57,255 nt of DNA from Phycisphaerae bacterium (GTDB lineage: Bacteria; Planctomycetota; Phycisphaerae; UBA1845): the NCBI GenBank assembly GCA_029260165.1, contig JAJDDT010000051.1, positions 1 to 57,255 on the forward strand. Reading direction: 5' to 3'. The number at the start of each line of letters is the position of its first letter. The stretch's first letter is position 1. Made by a program: the position numbers and the translations under genes. Below, piece by piece: positions 9,627 to 19,178 of this stretch. The notes under the pieces were generated by a model. It was not told where the DNA came from and made no database searches. It was given only the letters and a program-made list of their open reading frames with translations.

Positions 9627-9953
9627 CTAGCTTTCCAGTATGGGAAGGCTGATCATCTGCTCGTTTTCCGACGATTCTGTCGCCGTCCTGTCCCTGCGAC
9701 CGCCCCAAAGGGGAAATAGTTCGTCGATGATGCGTCGAATCGCATCCTCGCCGAGCGTCTGGTACGCCAGGAACGGCCCGGCGTACCCTTTCGTCTGAAA
9801 CATCCTGAGTATGCGACCCGCATCGAACCCACCCCGGATGTATTCCTCCACGAAGCACTCGGCCATATCGCGCATGGCGGCGTCGTTCTCCGTTTCGACA
9901 ACAACACCGTGAAGGGTCATCGGATCAGTGGCATCGGGATCATCGTATGGCAT
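9627..9953 (-). CDS. Small unknown protein between alpha and beta subunits
   Basis: A 108-residue protein with start and stop tightly packed between the genes for the catalytic and Fe-S subunits. The core (HGVVVETENDAAMRDMAECF, then VEEYIRGGFDAGRIL, then KGYAGPFLAYQTLGEDAIRRI) looks like a small helical domain. I recall similar short proteins next to molybdopterin oxidoreductase genes, but no function. There is no export signal, so it is probably cytoplasmic. Its fixed place in the operon suggests a role in maturation or a small accessory subunit. Confidence 0.8.
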   Translation of the reverse strand: MPYDDPDATDPMTLHGVVVETENDAAMRDMAECFVEEYIRGGFDAGRILRMFQTKGYAGPFLAYQTLGEDAIRRIIDELFPLWGGRRDRTATESSENEQMISLPILES

Positions 9954-9956
9954 TAT

Positions 9957-12900
9957 TTACCCTTCCTCTTCTTCCTCTTCGTCCCGCCCACCGATGAAGC
10001 CGCCGGCGAGGTACCGCTTCATCACGTCGTTTTCATTGGCTGGTGACAACCCAGTGGTTGCCGGCTGCCAGATTCCCTTGCCGCCCAGACCGCCATCCTC
10101 GGCTTTGACCACGCGGACGAGGGTTTCCTTGGGCACTGTGTTGATCGCATGGTTGTCGGCTTCGCCTCCAAAGAAGAAGCCCATGTAGACTTTCTTCTTG
10201 TGGAAGAGTGTGTCGGTCTGGTGCATGGGCATATGCCAGTTTCTGGTCAGGCTCTGCTGCGATCCGTACCGCAGGTTTGCCTGGTAGCCATCTTTGGAAA
10301 GTGCCCGTCCGTCCTTGCGCGTCTCGTGCGCTTTGACGCTCTTTTCCGTCGCGATGTAGGGGGCGTGCTTCATCATGATCACGCTATAGGGATAGGCTGG
10401 GTTGTAGGTGACGCGCAACATGAGACGAGCCACCTTGTAGAATTCGTCGTCGGGTTTCCATCCGCGGTAAGGTCGGTCGGCTGGGTTCGCGTCAACGTGG
10501 ACATAATCCCCGTCGTTGATCCCCAAGTCCTTCGCCGCCTGCGGATTGATGTGAAGTTGGCTCTCGCCGACGTACGGTGACCGTCGATCCATGCGGTGCG
10601 GGTCGCCGAAATTGCTGTCGTAGATCATGTGCCAATCGACGTTGCTCCACTGCGAATGGACTTTGTGTCGGGTCTTCGGCGTCAGACAATAGAAACGGAA
10701 TCCCTTTTCCCACAGGAAGTTCTTGGTCTGTTTGACCTGCCGCCAGGGCATCTTCACGTTGCGAACGGTTCGATCGTCCCAGTGTTCGGCGTCTGTCGGA
10801 ATTCCGTAGTCCTCCGGACGAACAAGCGGATTGCTCGACACGATGACGTTGGGCAGGTACGGCGTCGCTTCCGGTCCCTCACGGTGGACGATGAAATTCT
10901 CCCCGTACTCGATGGCTTCGGGCACGTCGGTGTAGGCGTGCATGCGACCGGTGTCTGTGTGGAATGGCTCGTCGTCGTGAATCTGCTCCCAGAACGGTAT
11001 TCGTGGATACGTTCTAAAGAGCATCAACGCCGCTCCGGGAGGACCGTACCTGCCGGCCATGATGTCTTTGAGCTTGTATCCGATCGTGGTCGTGCATGTA
11101 TCCAATAAACGCTGAATATAGATACCGCGTTTGCCCTCGTGCTCGAATTTGAACATGTCGTAGCACCGGCGGTCGCCGATCTCTTCGCCTACTGCCCTGG
11201 CGATGTTTGCGAGTATGGTCAGATCGTCTTTGGAGTCGAACACCGGCTTGATGCCGCCCTTCCAGATTTGCAGGAAAGGGTTGGAACACGAGGCGGTCAT
11301 CTCCAGGTCCTCGAACTCGATCCAACTGTTGGCCGGCAACCCGATGTCGGCATACTGCACGGACGCCGTCATAACAATGTCCTGGGCAATGATCATCTCG
11401 ATGTTCGGGTTGACGTTCTTGAACATGTCGTAGGCATGCTTGGCGTTGTTAAACAAATTGACATTGTTGAAGTGCAGTGTCTTGGTCGGCGTCGGCATGT
11501 GCGTCTGACCGGTGAACACCTTGCGGCCCTTCGGCGTATCGACAATCAGCGGACGATCACCGTGATTCCAGTAGGCAGGCTCTTCGCCCTTGCAACGCGC
11601 CTTCACCTTAACGGCCTTGCCGGGCGCGTTTTCGTCAAGATTCAGGTCGAACGGATCCTCGGCCACCCATCCCTTGAAACCCGGTCCGGTGATCTTGCTG
11701 CCCTGGAACAATGCGGCTTTGTAGTTGCCCGCCCATGCATGAACACCGGCACCCTTTTTGCCGATGTTTCCGGTCAGCATCATCGGCAGATACGCGGCGC
11801 GATTGGCTTCGGTGGCGTGGAACCAGTGATTGATGCCCTCACCCTGATGAATCGCGACCGGCCCGCCGTTTTGCGTCGTTTCCCATATGTCCCGCGCCAG
11901 TCGCTCGATCATCTCCTTTGGCGAGTGCGTTATCTCCGCAACCGAATCGAGGTCGTAGTCCTTCAGATGCTCCTGATACATGGTCCAGACCGTCTGGACT
12001 TCCGTCTTCGTTCCATCGACGAGCGTGATCGTCCATTTGCCTTCCAGCGTTGGATCAACGCCCTTTTTGGTCATCCGGCCTCCGACTTCATCACGGGTCA
12101 GGGCCACAGGCTTGTTCGTCTTCGCATCCCAGACGACACGATCGCCGATGATGTCGTGTTGTTCCCCGGTCAGTCCCTGAACCTTGAAGCTCGGACCGTT
12201 TTTCGATAAATCACTCTTGTAGTCTGGAATGACCTCGTCGGCCCGGAGTCGCTGTAGATTGTCCGTCCGAACGAGCAGCGGGAAATCGGTGAACTCCTTG
12301 ACGAATTTCTCGTCGTACCATTTGTTGTCGATCATGTGGCGCGTGATGCCAAGAAACAGCGCCGCGTCGGTCTGTGGCCTGATGGGCATCCAGTAGTCCG
12401 CCTTGGTGCTCGGTGCCCCGTATTCCGGGGCGATGACCACGATGCGTCCGCCGCGTTCCATGCACTCGATGAACCAGTGCGAGTCGGTCATCTTGTTTTC
12501 GACCAGGTTCTTGCCGTTCATGATGATGAGCTTGCTGAACCGAAGGTCGTTGAAATCGCAATCGGAAGTCTGCAGCCCATGCACCCACGGATGCCCCGGA
12601 GCCTGGTCACCGTGCCAGGTGTAGTTGCTCCAGTTGCGACCACCACGGGCTTTGTCAGGACCAACTCCGCGAACGTGCGCGTCGAGCAACGCCATCGAGT
12701 TGTTCAGGCGATACATGCCGTATTTGCCGATGACGCCCAGCAACCCCATGCCACCGCGCATCTTGAACGTACGCGTGCCAGCCCCCTCCATGTCATCGAC
12801 CATCTCCTGAGGATACCCCTGCGCGAGAAGTTTTTTGGCACCGGCGTCACCACTGTACCGCCTGGCCACCGCGACGTACGCCCTGGCGATGTACGGGAAG

Positions 12901-13460
12901 ACATCTTTCCAACTGATTCGAACATGCTCATCCGTGCCGCGGGCGTCGAACTTGTATTTCGATCGATTGTTATCGATATCCAGATCGGGGTATCCCGCGT
13001 CCGCCCACGCCTTCCATCCCTTGCGGATGATCGGATGTTTCAAACGATAGGGGCCATAGATGATTCGGTGGAACGTGTAGCCTTTGGCGCACTGACGTGG
13101 GTTCCAGTTGGCGGTGGCTTTGTTGCCGTAGATATCCGCATAAGTTTGATGGTCGTACTGCGACCCCATGCGCGTGACGATCCCGTTGCGCGTGTAGGCC
13201 AATACGCGACACGAATGGGTATCATTCGGAGAGCAAACCCAACTGAACGTCCCGTCGTAGGCGTACTGATCGCGGTAGATCTTCTCCCAACCTCGCGTCG
13301 GGTAGAACGCAAGTGGATTGGCAATATCCGGGCGCGATGCGAGTGTTCTGAGCGGCCAACCCCAGGCGCTCGCGGCACCGATAACCGCACCGGTGGTTTT
13401 CAGGAAATCCCGTCGCGACGCGCCCTCGTGAGCAGGTCCATTGTTCTTGTTTTGCACCAT
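9957..13460 (-). CDS. Catalytic molybdopterin (alpha) subunit, NxrA-like, Tat-exported
   Basis: A 1167-residue molybdenum bis-MGD oxidoreductase. I start at the ATG at 13460 (GAGAG seven bases upstream), which puts the twin-arginine leader SRRDFLKTTGAVIGAA at residues 15-30; the longer frame adds seven residues. The proximal cluster region has Cys76, Cys84 and Cys124 in CSPNDTHSC...NPRQC. This spacing, followed by KGYTFHRIIYGPYRLKHPII, resembles nitrite oxidoreductase NxrA and periplasmic NarG-like enzymes. The SDCDFND segment (Asp300/Asp302) aligns with the region carrying the Mo-ligating Asp of type II enzymes. It ends in a run of glutamates. Periplasmic; the substrate (nitrite/nitrate or another oxyanion) cannot be decided from sequence. 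Confidence 0.9.
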   Translation of the reverse strand: MVQNKNNGPAHEGASRRDFLKTTGAVIGAASAWGWPLRTLASRPDIANPLAFYPTRGWEKIYRDQYAYDGTFSWVCSPNDTHSCRVLAYTRNGIVTRMGSQYDHQTYADIYGNKATANWNPRQCAKGYTFHRIIYGPYRLKHPIIRKGWKAWADAGYPDLDIDNNRSKYKFDARGTDEHVRISWKDVFPYIARAYVAVARRYSGDAGAKKLLAQGYPQEMVDDMEGAGTRTFKMRGGMGLLGVIGKYGMYRLNNSMALLDAHVRGVGPDKARGGRNWSNYTWHGDQAPGHPWVHGLQTSDCDFNDLRFSKLIIMNGKNLVENKMTDSHWFIECMERGGRIVVIAPEYGAPSTKADYWMPIRPQTDAALFLGITRHMIDNKWYDEKFVKEFTDFPLLVRTDNLQRLRADEVIPDYKSDLSKNGPSFKVQGLTGEQHDIIGDRVVWDAKTNKPVALTRDEVGGRMTKKGVDPTLEGKWTITLVDGTKTEVQTVWTMYQEHLKDYDLDSVAEITHSPKEMIERLARDIWETTQNGGPVAIHQGEGINHWFHATEANRAAYLPMMLTGNIGKKGAGVHAWAGNYKAALFQGSKITGPGFKGWVAEDPFDLNLDENAPGKAVKVKARCKGEEPAYWNHGDRPLIVDTPKGRKVFTGQTHMPTPTKTLHFNNVNLFNNAKHAYDMFKNVNPNIEMIIAQDIVMTASVQYADIGLPANSWIEFEDLEMTASCSNPFLQIWKGGIKPVFDSKDDLTILANIARAVGEEIGDRRCYDMFKFEHEGKRGIYIQRLLDTCTTTIGYKLKDIMAGRYGPPGAALMLFRTYPRIPFWEQIHDDEPFHTDTGRMHAYTDVPEAIEYGENFIVHREGPEATPYLPNVIVSSNPLVRPEDYGIPTDAEHWDDRTVRNVKMPWRQVKQTKNFLWEKGFRFYCLTPKTRHKVHSQWSNVDWHMIYDSNFGDPHRMDRRSPYVGESQLHINPQAAKDLGINDGDYVHVDANPADRPYRGWKPDDEFYKVARLMLRVTYNPAYPYSVIMMKHAPYIATEKSVKAHETRKDGRALSKDGYQANLRYGSQQSLTRNWHMPMHQTDTLFHKKKVYMGFFFGGEADNHAINTVPKETLVRVVKAEDGGLGGKGIWQPATTGLSPANENDVMKRYLAGGFIGGRDEEEEEEG

Positions 13461-13524
13461 GACATATCTCTCAAACCACAAGGCTCATCAAAAGCCCGTG
13501 TCGACCCTTGAACATTCGCGTCCG

Positions 13525-15276
13525 CTATTCAATCACCAGCTTCTGCCAGATGCTGATGTTCTTCTTTCCGTCACGATCGCCTGCGCTGCCGTTCCAGATG
13601 GCGAACGATACCGGGAGATAATCGCCTTTTCTAAAGATTCGTTCGCCGGCGTGATCTCCATCGGAAAAACTCATACGGCGACGCAGTTGCACCGACCAGA
13701 CCCCTCGTTCGTATACCGCCTGCCCCTGGACAAGTTGTGCACTCGCCGGTTTGCCCGACAGCGTTCCAGGACCACGGGCAACGAGACACTCAACGGGTGT
13801 CTTGAGATTCGGATCGGACACAAGGTTCCCAGCCCCCCACGCCGTCACGAATTGTGGATCATGCCTGGCGAGTATCTCGCGTGGCCAGGACATGAACGTG
13901 GCATGGTCCGCCGGACCTTCCTGCTCCGGGTACATGTCAACCGCACGATCCGGAAACGCGGCATCAACATCCTGGTGGCCGCTTTCGATATCTTTTTGGC
14001 GATCTGCCTTCCAATACCAGATGTTCACACCGCCGTGGTCACCGGCATCGCCCATATAGAACGGGGGATCACTCGACAGCGAGAACTGAATAGCCACACC
14101 GTCGCGAAACTCATCATGTCGAACAGCCCGCTCGTCCTGCGTGGGATCAAGCCACGACAATTTGATGGCCAATTCGTCGTTGTTGTGTAACGCCTGGACC
14201 ATCAGTCCTTCGACCCGATCCTCCGTCCACCACAGCGGAGTCAACGCTACATACAGGGGACGTGCCTGCGACCACGCGTTGTCTGTCGGGTTGGACGGGA
14301 GTTGCCCGCGGACGTTTGGTGCTACAAAGGTTCCCTGTTTGAGTTGGGCTCGCTCCTGAGCACCCGAACGGGCCAACGACTGAACATAGTGAATAATGTC
14401 CCACGTCTCATCGCCCGAATACAGGCCTTCCGACGCGGGCATCGGCGTTCCTTTCATGCCCTTCCAGATGCGCGCATAAAACTGGTGCCCGTCACTGCCG
14501 CCCTTGAAAATACCGTTGACAAATGAACGCGGCGGAACCGGGTATCCTTCGTTGTCGAACTTCACGGCATCCGCCACGGGGTGGCCGTCGGTGCCATGAC
14601 AACTGGCGCAATTTTCCAGATAAAGCCTTCGACCGCGAAACCAGTGGATTTCATCGAAAGCGGGTTCCGGCGGGACGACGAGTTGTTGGCCCGGCTGGGT
14701 CAGGCCTGCGAGCGTTTCGGGAAGCTCCGCTGCCTTCATCGAACCGTCGTTCACCCATGCCTGGAGTTTGTCCCTGATCCCGTCTTCATAGAACTGTCGC
14801 ACATACGTCGCTAAAGCTTGCAGGTCTGCGAGAGGAAGATGGTCCCAGGGCGGCATGGCTGACCCGGGCATTCCGCGACCGATCGTCCGAACGAGGTCCT
14901 CCCTGGTCGGGATCCGGTTCTGCGTCGTCGCCAGCTTGAAATCCCCCTGTCTGAAATCACGCGGGCGGGGGTTCATCAGGTAGGCAAACTTGCCTGCCCC
15001 ATCACCGTTGTCGCCGTGGCAGATCGTGCAGTACTTGGCATACAACGCACGACCACGGGTCAATCGCGGGTCATGATCGCGGGTGGAGGCTGCCTGAATA
15101 CGCGTGTCTTTTGACGCCCCACGCCGATCGGCGGATTCAATTTCCGAACCCGCGTTTGCCTGTGGGGCTGAACCGGATTCGCCCGCAGACGCAATGGCGA
15201 GAAAACAACAACACGGGGCGATCATGACCGCCACAAGACACATCCATCCACTCGACCGGTGATGCTTTTTTTTCAT
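13525..15276 (-). CDS. Di-haem cytochrome c fused to haem-b-type gamma subunit
   Basis: The first gene of the operon encodes 583 residues starting at an ATG with AAGGA seven bases upstream. A Sec signal peptide covers residues 1-31. Two cytochrome c domains follow: CTICH (Cys83, Cys86, His87) with a GMPGSAMPPW axial-Met loop, and CASCH (Cys223, Cys226, His227) with GMKGTPMPA. From about residue 315 to the end (NAWSQARPLYVALTPLWW... WNGSAGDRDGKKNISIW) it resembles the haem-b-binding gamma subunit of ethylbenzene dehydrogenase and NxrC. The product probably links the Fe-S subunit to periplasmic electron carriers. The ATG is followed by eight adenines, a possible slippage site. Confidence 0.88.
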   Translation of the reverse strand: MKKKHHRSSGWMCLVAVMIAPCCCFLAIASAGESGSAPQANAGSEIESADRRGASKDTRIQAASTRDHDPRLTRGRALYAKYCTICHGDNGDGAGKFAYLMNPRPRDFRQGDFKLATTQNRIPTREDLVRTIGRGMPGSAMPPWDHLPLADLQALATYVRQFYEDGIRDKLQAWVNDGSMKAAELPETLAGLTQPGQQLVVPPEPAFDEIHWFRGRRLYLENCASCHGTDGHPVADAVKFDNEGYPVPPRSFVNGIFKGGSDGHQFYARIWKGMKGTPMPASEGLYSGDETWDIIHYVQSLARSGAQERAQLKQGTFVAPNVRGQLPSNPTDNAWSQARPLYVALTPLWWTEDRVEGLMVQALHNNDELAIKLSWLDPTQDERAVRHDEFRDGVAIQFSLSSDPPFYMGDAGDHGGVNIWYWKADRQKDIESGHQDVDAAFPDRAVDMYPEQEGPADHATFMSWPREILARHDPQFVTAWGAGNLVSDPNLKTPVECLVARGPGTLSGKPASAQLVQGQAVYERGVWSVQLRRRMSFSDGDHAGERIFRKGDYLPVSFAIWNGSAGDRDGKKNISIWQKLVIE

Positions 15277-15980
15277 CGCTATGTCCTTCTCAACACTGCG
15301 CGATTCGCGACATCGCGGGCAGGAACGGTATCAAACGAAATGAATACCTCGGAAAGCCGGATTTCTCGTGCAGATACGCCCGCTCGAAAATCCATGGCGA
15401 TGTTCGGGGAAGACCTGTATGTCCGCGCGCACAAGCCCGCCGCGGATTGCGGAGAAATTTCTACAGGGGCTGCCTGGTTGTTCAGCGGTCGGCCGCTTAT
15501 CGAGGTGTCGTGCAAAATGTGTCGTTGCAGGCATCGCATGTACACAGGTCCATGGTGTCATGTTCGACCGAATCAACTATAAGACCATGTCCGTATCGAC
15601 AATTGCCTGAGGTGTCAAGAAAATTCTCCCGGGCATCGTGCGTGTTGGCCCATTTATTCCTGCACCGTGTTGTTGGTTCGGGTCGTGCCGGTCCGTGTAC
15701 GCCGTGGTAACGTGCGTTGTTCCCGCAGACGAAAGGGGCTTTCCTGAAAACATCGTACTCTTTGTCGTGCAAGGAGTTATGATTCGTCGCCACATGCGTT
15801 GAGGTTACGCTTTCTGCGTTGATTCCGACGTATGTGGAGGCTGTGAAATCTGGTTGCTCAGGATGGATGATTGCTCAGTTCTTTCGAGCGGTCGTGTGCT
15901 CCGGGTCTGGCGCGAGATTCCTGATCTCACCCGGCAGATGTGCAGCGGGAACAACGGAGCCGGCGACCGGGACAGGAGTA
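15277..15980. other. 700-base region upstream of the molybdenum-enzyme operon
   Basis: This stretch lies between the operon's first gene and the end of the kinase gene, both on the minus strand. It probably holds the operon's promoter and leader. I found no convincing sigma-70 boxes, Fnr palindrome or terminator. The short open frames in it lack ribosome sites and recognisable products. Confidence 0.4.
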
Positions 15981-18383
15981 TCAATCCTGCTTTGGGGTTG
16001 TTGTCAAACTCAGTTCCGCCGATTGTCTTGCAACAAAATCCGCGGCGAATTGATCGGCTTCGGTGTCTCTGCCGGCTTTTCGGAGTGCGTTTTCGAGTCT
16101 GTCGGCGGAACATTGGGCTTCGTGGTGATGGAGGCCGAATACGTTTTCGGATATCTGGTGGGATTCCATGTAGAGCGTGACGGCGTCCTGGTGATCGCCT
16201 GTCTGCTCCCTGAGGTACGCCATGGCGTTGAGCGTGTTTGCGACTTCGATATGACCGTCACCGACAATGTCGCGCTTGAGCGCGAGGGCGTATTGATAGG
16301 TTTCCAGGGCTTCATCCCATCGGTTTTGGCGTGTGAGCGTGCCTGCGAGATAACTGGTGATCCACGCGTAATCGAGGTCTTTCCGGCCTGCCAGCGACTC
16401 AAAGATGGTCATGCACCTGCGACAAAGTTGTTCGGCTTCAATGAGGTCGCGGCCCTGTCGGCGGGTCGTGAGCATGTGAGCGAGATAGCCCATTTGCTCG
16501 GCAGTTCCGACGTCGTGTTCCCCGACGACGGCGGTTCGGGTGCGAACCCCTTCGCGCTGAAGATCAATGGCTTCGTCAATTCGGCCTGCATGACAGAGCA
16601 GGTCCGCGTATTTCTCGACACCCTCAGCGTATTGAATCGACCATCGACCGTGGAAGCGTTGGCGGGCGGCGATGGACTGCTCGCAATATGACTCGGCTGA
16701 TTCGAATTTGTTCCGTAGCTTTGCGGCGGTGCCGAAGCCGTCGTACACACCTATGATTGACGGGTCATCAGGCGCAATCGCATCCCTTACCTGAGATAAC
16801 AATTCCAGGGCGGCGGGAATGTTCTGTTTCACGAGCAGCAGATCGGCGAGCGACGTCTTTTCGCAAGTAACGTCGGGGTGATCCGGGCCCAAGAGTTCGT
16901 CGTTGATCTGTATCGCGGCGAACATGTGCTCTTCGGCACGGTCAAGTCGATTCATTGGCCAATAGACGTTCGCACCGAGCAGCCAGCGGATGCGGGCTTC
17001 GACTTCCGGCGTGTCGGCGAGGTCTTCGTGCACGGTGGCTGCTGCCTCATCGATGACTTCGCGCATGGTGATGTCGTGTCCGGCTGACTTGGGATTCCCG
17101 TGAATGAGAATGGACTCGAGATACGAGCTGATCCGGTTGGCCCGATCACGTTCGCGTGCGATGTTGATGGACTGCGACGTCAGTGCACCGGCGGCTCCGA
17201 CGACGAGCAGAACAAGAACACCGCACAAAGCTGCGATGCCGCGGTGCCGCCTGGTCCACATGCGAAGTTGGTAGGTGATGGTCGGGTTTCGCGCGGAAAC
17301 TGGATGCCTAGACACGATTGCGCGAGCATCGCGGGCGAGGTCGGCGACGCTTTGATAACGGTCCGCCGGGTTCTTTTGAAGAGCATGCAGGACAACGGAC
17401 TGCGTGTCGCGCGTAATCGATGGGTTGATCGATGATGGGTTTTTCGGTTGCTGCTGTTCAACGATACGGGCGGATTTTACCAGGGAACCGACATCAACCT
17501 GGTAGGGAAGCGCGTCGGTCAGGAGTTCGTACAGAACGATGCCCAGCGAATAGACGTCGGTGCGAAGGTCGATCCTGGCGCTGCCAGGGCTGCACTGCTC
17601 GGGGCTCATGTATTGAAGTGTGCCAACAAGGTGGTCTGCGGTGGCATCAAGCGCGATATCGGCTGTCTGGGCAATTCCGAAGTCGATGAGTTTCGGGTGT
17701 CCGGCAGAATCGACAAGAATGTTCGCGGGTTTGATGTCCCGGTGGATGATTCCGTTTTGGTGGGCGTGGTGGACGGCATCACACACCATTGCGAAAAGCG
17801 ACAATTTCCGCGCAAGTGTCAGGTTTTCGCTGGTGGCATAACGGGTGATGGACTGGGCGTTTTCGATGAACTCGAGGGCGAAATACGGATCGGTTTCGCC
17901 GTCGATGTCCTGCCTTGCGGACTCGTGGACCTGGGCGATGCCGGGGTGTTGCAGTTGAGCGAGCAGTTCGGATTCGTATTCAAATCGACGCTGGGCCTGG
18001 TGCGATCGCAAGCCGGTCTTCAAGACCTTGAGCGCGACTTTGCGCGTGGGGTTGGCTTGCGTGGCTTCGTAAACGTCGCCCATACCACCGCCTGAGATTC
18101 GTCGGACGATTGTGTATTTTCCGATCTGCCTGGATGGTTCGAGGTGTTGCACATTTGGGAGGCGTTGGGACTGATCGAGGTGGAAGTCCTCGCCGAGGGC
18201 GGGGTTTTCCAGAAATCGCCCGGCGCTGCTGTGGGCGTGCAGCATTTGTTCAACCGCGGACCTGATCTCATCGTCGTTTGGGCAGTGTTCGTCGAGGAAC
18301 GTTGGCCAATCGGATTCCGGCTTCTTCGATGCGTTTTCGAAGAGTCGCTTGACCTGTTGCCATCGTTTCGGTGCGAGGAGCAT
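15981..18383 (-). CDS. Membrane Ser/Thr protein kinase with TPR sensor region
   Basis: An 800-residue Hanks-type kinase. The kinase domain spans about residues 88-360: glycine loop SGGGMGDVYEA, catalytic Lys119, HRDIKPAN (His214-Arg-Asp216), DFG at 234-236 and a SPEQ activation-segment end. One membrane segment follows at about 382-403 and then several tetratricopeptide repeats, likely outside the membrane. The gene starts 22 bases after the stop of the ECF sigma gene, the usual planctomycete pairing in which kinase and sigma factor form one signalling unit. GGAA lies about seven bases before the ATG. The signal is unknown. Confidence 0.92.
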   Translation of the reverse strand: MLLAPKRWQQVKRLFENASKKPESDWPTFLDEHCPNDDEIRSAVEQMLHAHSSAGRFLENPALGEDFHLDQSQRLPNVQHLEPSRQIGKYTIVRRISGGGMGDVYEATQANPTRKVALKVLKTGLRSHQAQRRFEYESELLAQLQHPGIAQVHESARQDIDGETDPYFALEFIENAQSITRYATSENLTLARKLSLFAMVCDAVHHAHQNGIIHRDIKPANILVDSAGHPKLIDFGIAQTADIALDATADHLVGTLQYMSPEQCSPGSARIDLRTDVYSLGIVLYELLTDALPYQVDVGSLVKSARIVEQQQPKNPSSINPSITRDTQSVVLHALQKNPADRYQSVADLARDARAIVSRHPVSARNPTITYQLRMWTRRHRGIAALCGVLVLLVVGAAGALTSQSINIARERDRANRISSYLESILIHGNPKSAGHDITMREVIDEAAATVHEDLADTPEVEARIRWLLGANVYWPMNRLDRAEEHMFAAIQINDELLGPDHPDVTCEKTSLADLLLVKQNIPAALELLSQVRDAIAPDDPSIIGVYDGFGTAAKLRNKFESAESYCEQSIAARQRFHGRWSIQYAEGVEKYADLLCHAGRIDEAIDLQREGVRTRTAVVGEHDVGTAEQMGYLAHMLTTRRQGRDLIEAEQLCRRCMTIFESLAGRKDLDYAWITSYLAGTLTRQNRWDEALETYQYALALKRDIVGDGHIEVANTLNAMAYLREQTGDHQDAVTLYMESHQISENVFGLHHHEAQCSADRLENALRKAGRDTEADQFAADFVARQSAELSLTTTPKQD

Positions 18384-18404
18384 GTCGGTTCCGTTGTGCT
18401 TTTC

Positions 18405-19019
18405 CTATTCCCTGGTGAGCTGATGATACAGCCAGGCTTTGGCACTGCTCCATTCAGTCTTGATCGTGCGTGTCGAGAGGCCAAAGACATCGGCAATCTC
18501 CGTCAATGACAGTCCACCGAAAAAGCGAAGTTCGACGATCCTGCTTTGGCGTTCGTCCATTTTTGCGAGAGTGTCGAGGGCTTCGTTGAGAGCGAGGACG
18601 TCGACGTTGTCGGCGGGCGCTTCGGCCCAGTCGTTCGTCAGCTCAATTCGATCAACATCGCCGCCACGTTTCTTTCGCTTCCTGGTTCGTGCGTGATCGA
18701 CGAGAACACGGCGGATCATACGCGAGGCGGCTGCGAAGAAGTGTGCACGACTCTGCCATTTGATGTCGCGAAGTGATTGAAGTCGCAGAAATGCTTCGTG
18801 GACAAGGGCGGTGGGTTGCAGTGTGTGATCTGCGCGCTCGTGCACGAGGTGGCGTTCGGCAATGCCGTGCAGTTCGCGATACACCATTGGCAGCGCTCGA
18901 TCGGCTGCGGTTTTGTCGCCGTCGAAACATTTCGCCAGCAATTCGGTCAGGTATTCGCCATCTGTTGGCGAGGCTGACGCAGTGCCGGCTTGACCTGCTT
19001 GTTCGGACTCCGACCCCAT
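18405..19019 (-). CDS. ECF-family RNA polymerase sigma factor (TIGR02999-like)
   Basis: The frame is open from 19169, but the first 50 residues are Arg/Pro-rich and unlike the family, so I place the start at the ATG at 19019 (204 residues). A G-run precedes it directly and no clear ribosome site is seen, so the start is uncertain. Sigma region 2 has LPMVYRELHGIAERHLVHER and PTALVHEAFLRL; region 4 has ELRFFGGLSLTEIADVFGLSTRTIKTEW. This is the ECF group typical of Planctomycetes and Acidobacteria, controlled by adjacent Ser/Thr kinases rather than anti-sigma factors. It directs transcription of unknown targets, possibly including the surface protein gene upstream. Confidence 0.9.
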   Translation of the reverse strand: MGSESEQAGQAGTASASPTDGEYLTELLAKCFDGDKTAADRALPMVYRELHGIAERHLVHERADHTLQPTALVHEAFLRLQSLRDIKWQSRAHFFAAASRMIRRVLVDHARTRKRKKRGGDVDRIELTNDWAEAPADNVDVLALNEALDTLAKMDERQSRIVELRFFGGLSLTEIADVFGLSTRTIKTEWSSAKAWLYHQLTRE

Positions 19020-19178
19020 CCCCCTATTGTGCGCGAAATCCGTCCGAAATCGAACCCCAAACTTCGGGGGTATTTTTGCAGGCAATTGGCGAGGGACGGA
19101 CGGGCGGCTCCGCTTTTCCCAGATCGCCCGTCCTGTCCCACGCCGGTCCGAAATCCCTGGCACTGCCATCGGAGCATC

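Noticed and set aside
11139-13511. Long plus-strand frames (356 and 391 codons) opposite the catalytic subunit
   Set aside because: They are antisense to a clear molybdopterin oxidoreductase and lack coding features of their own.
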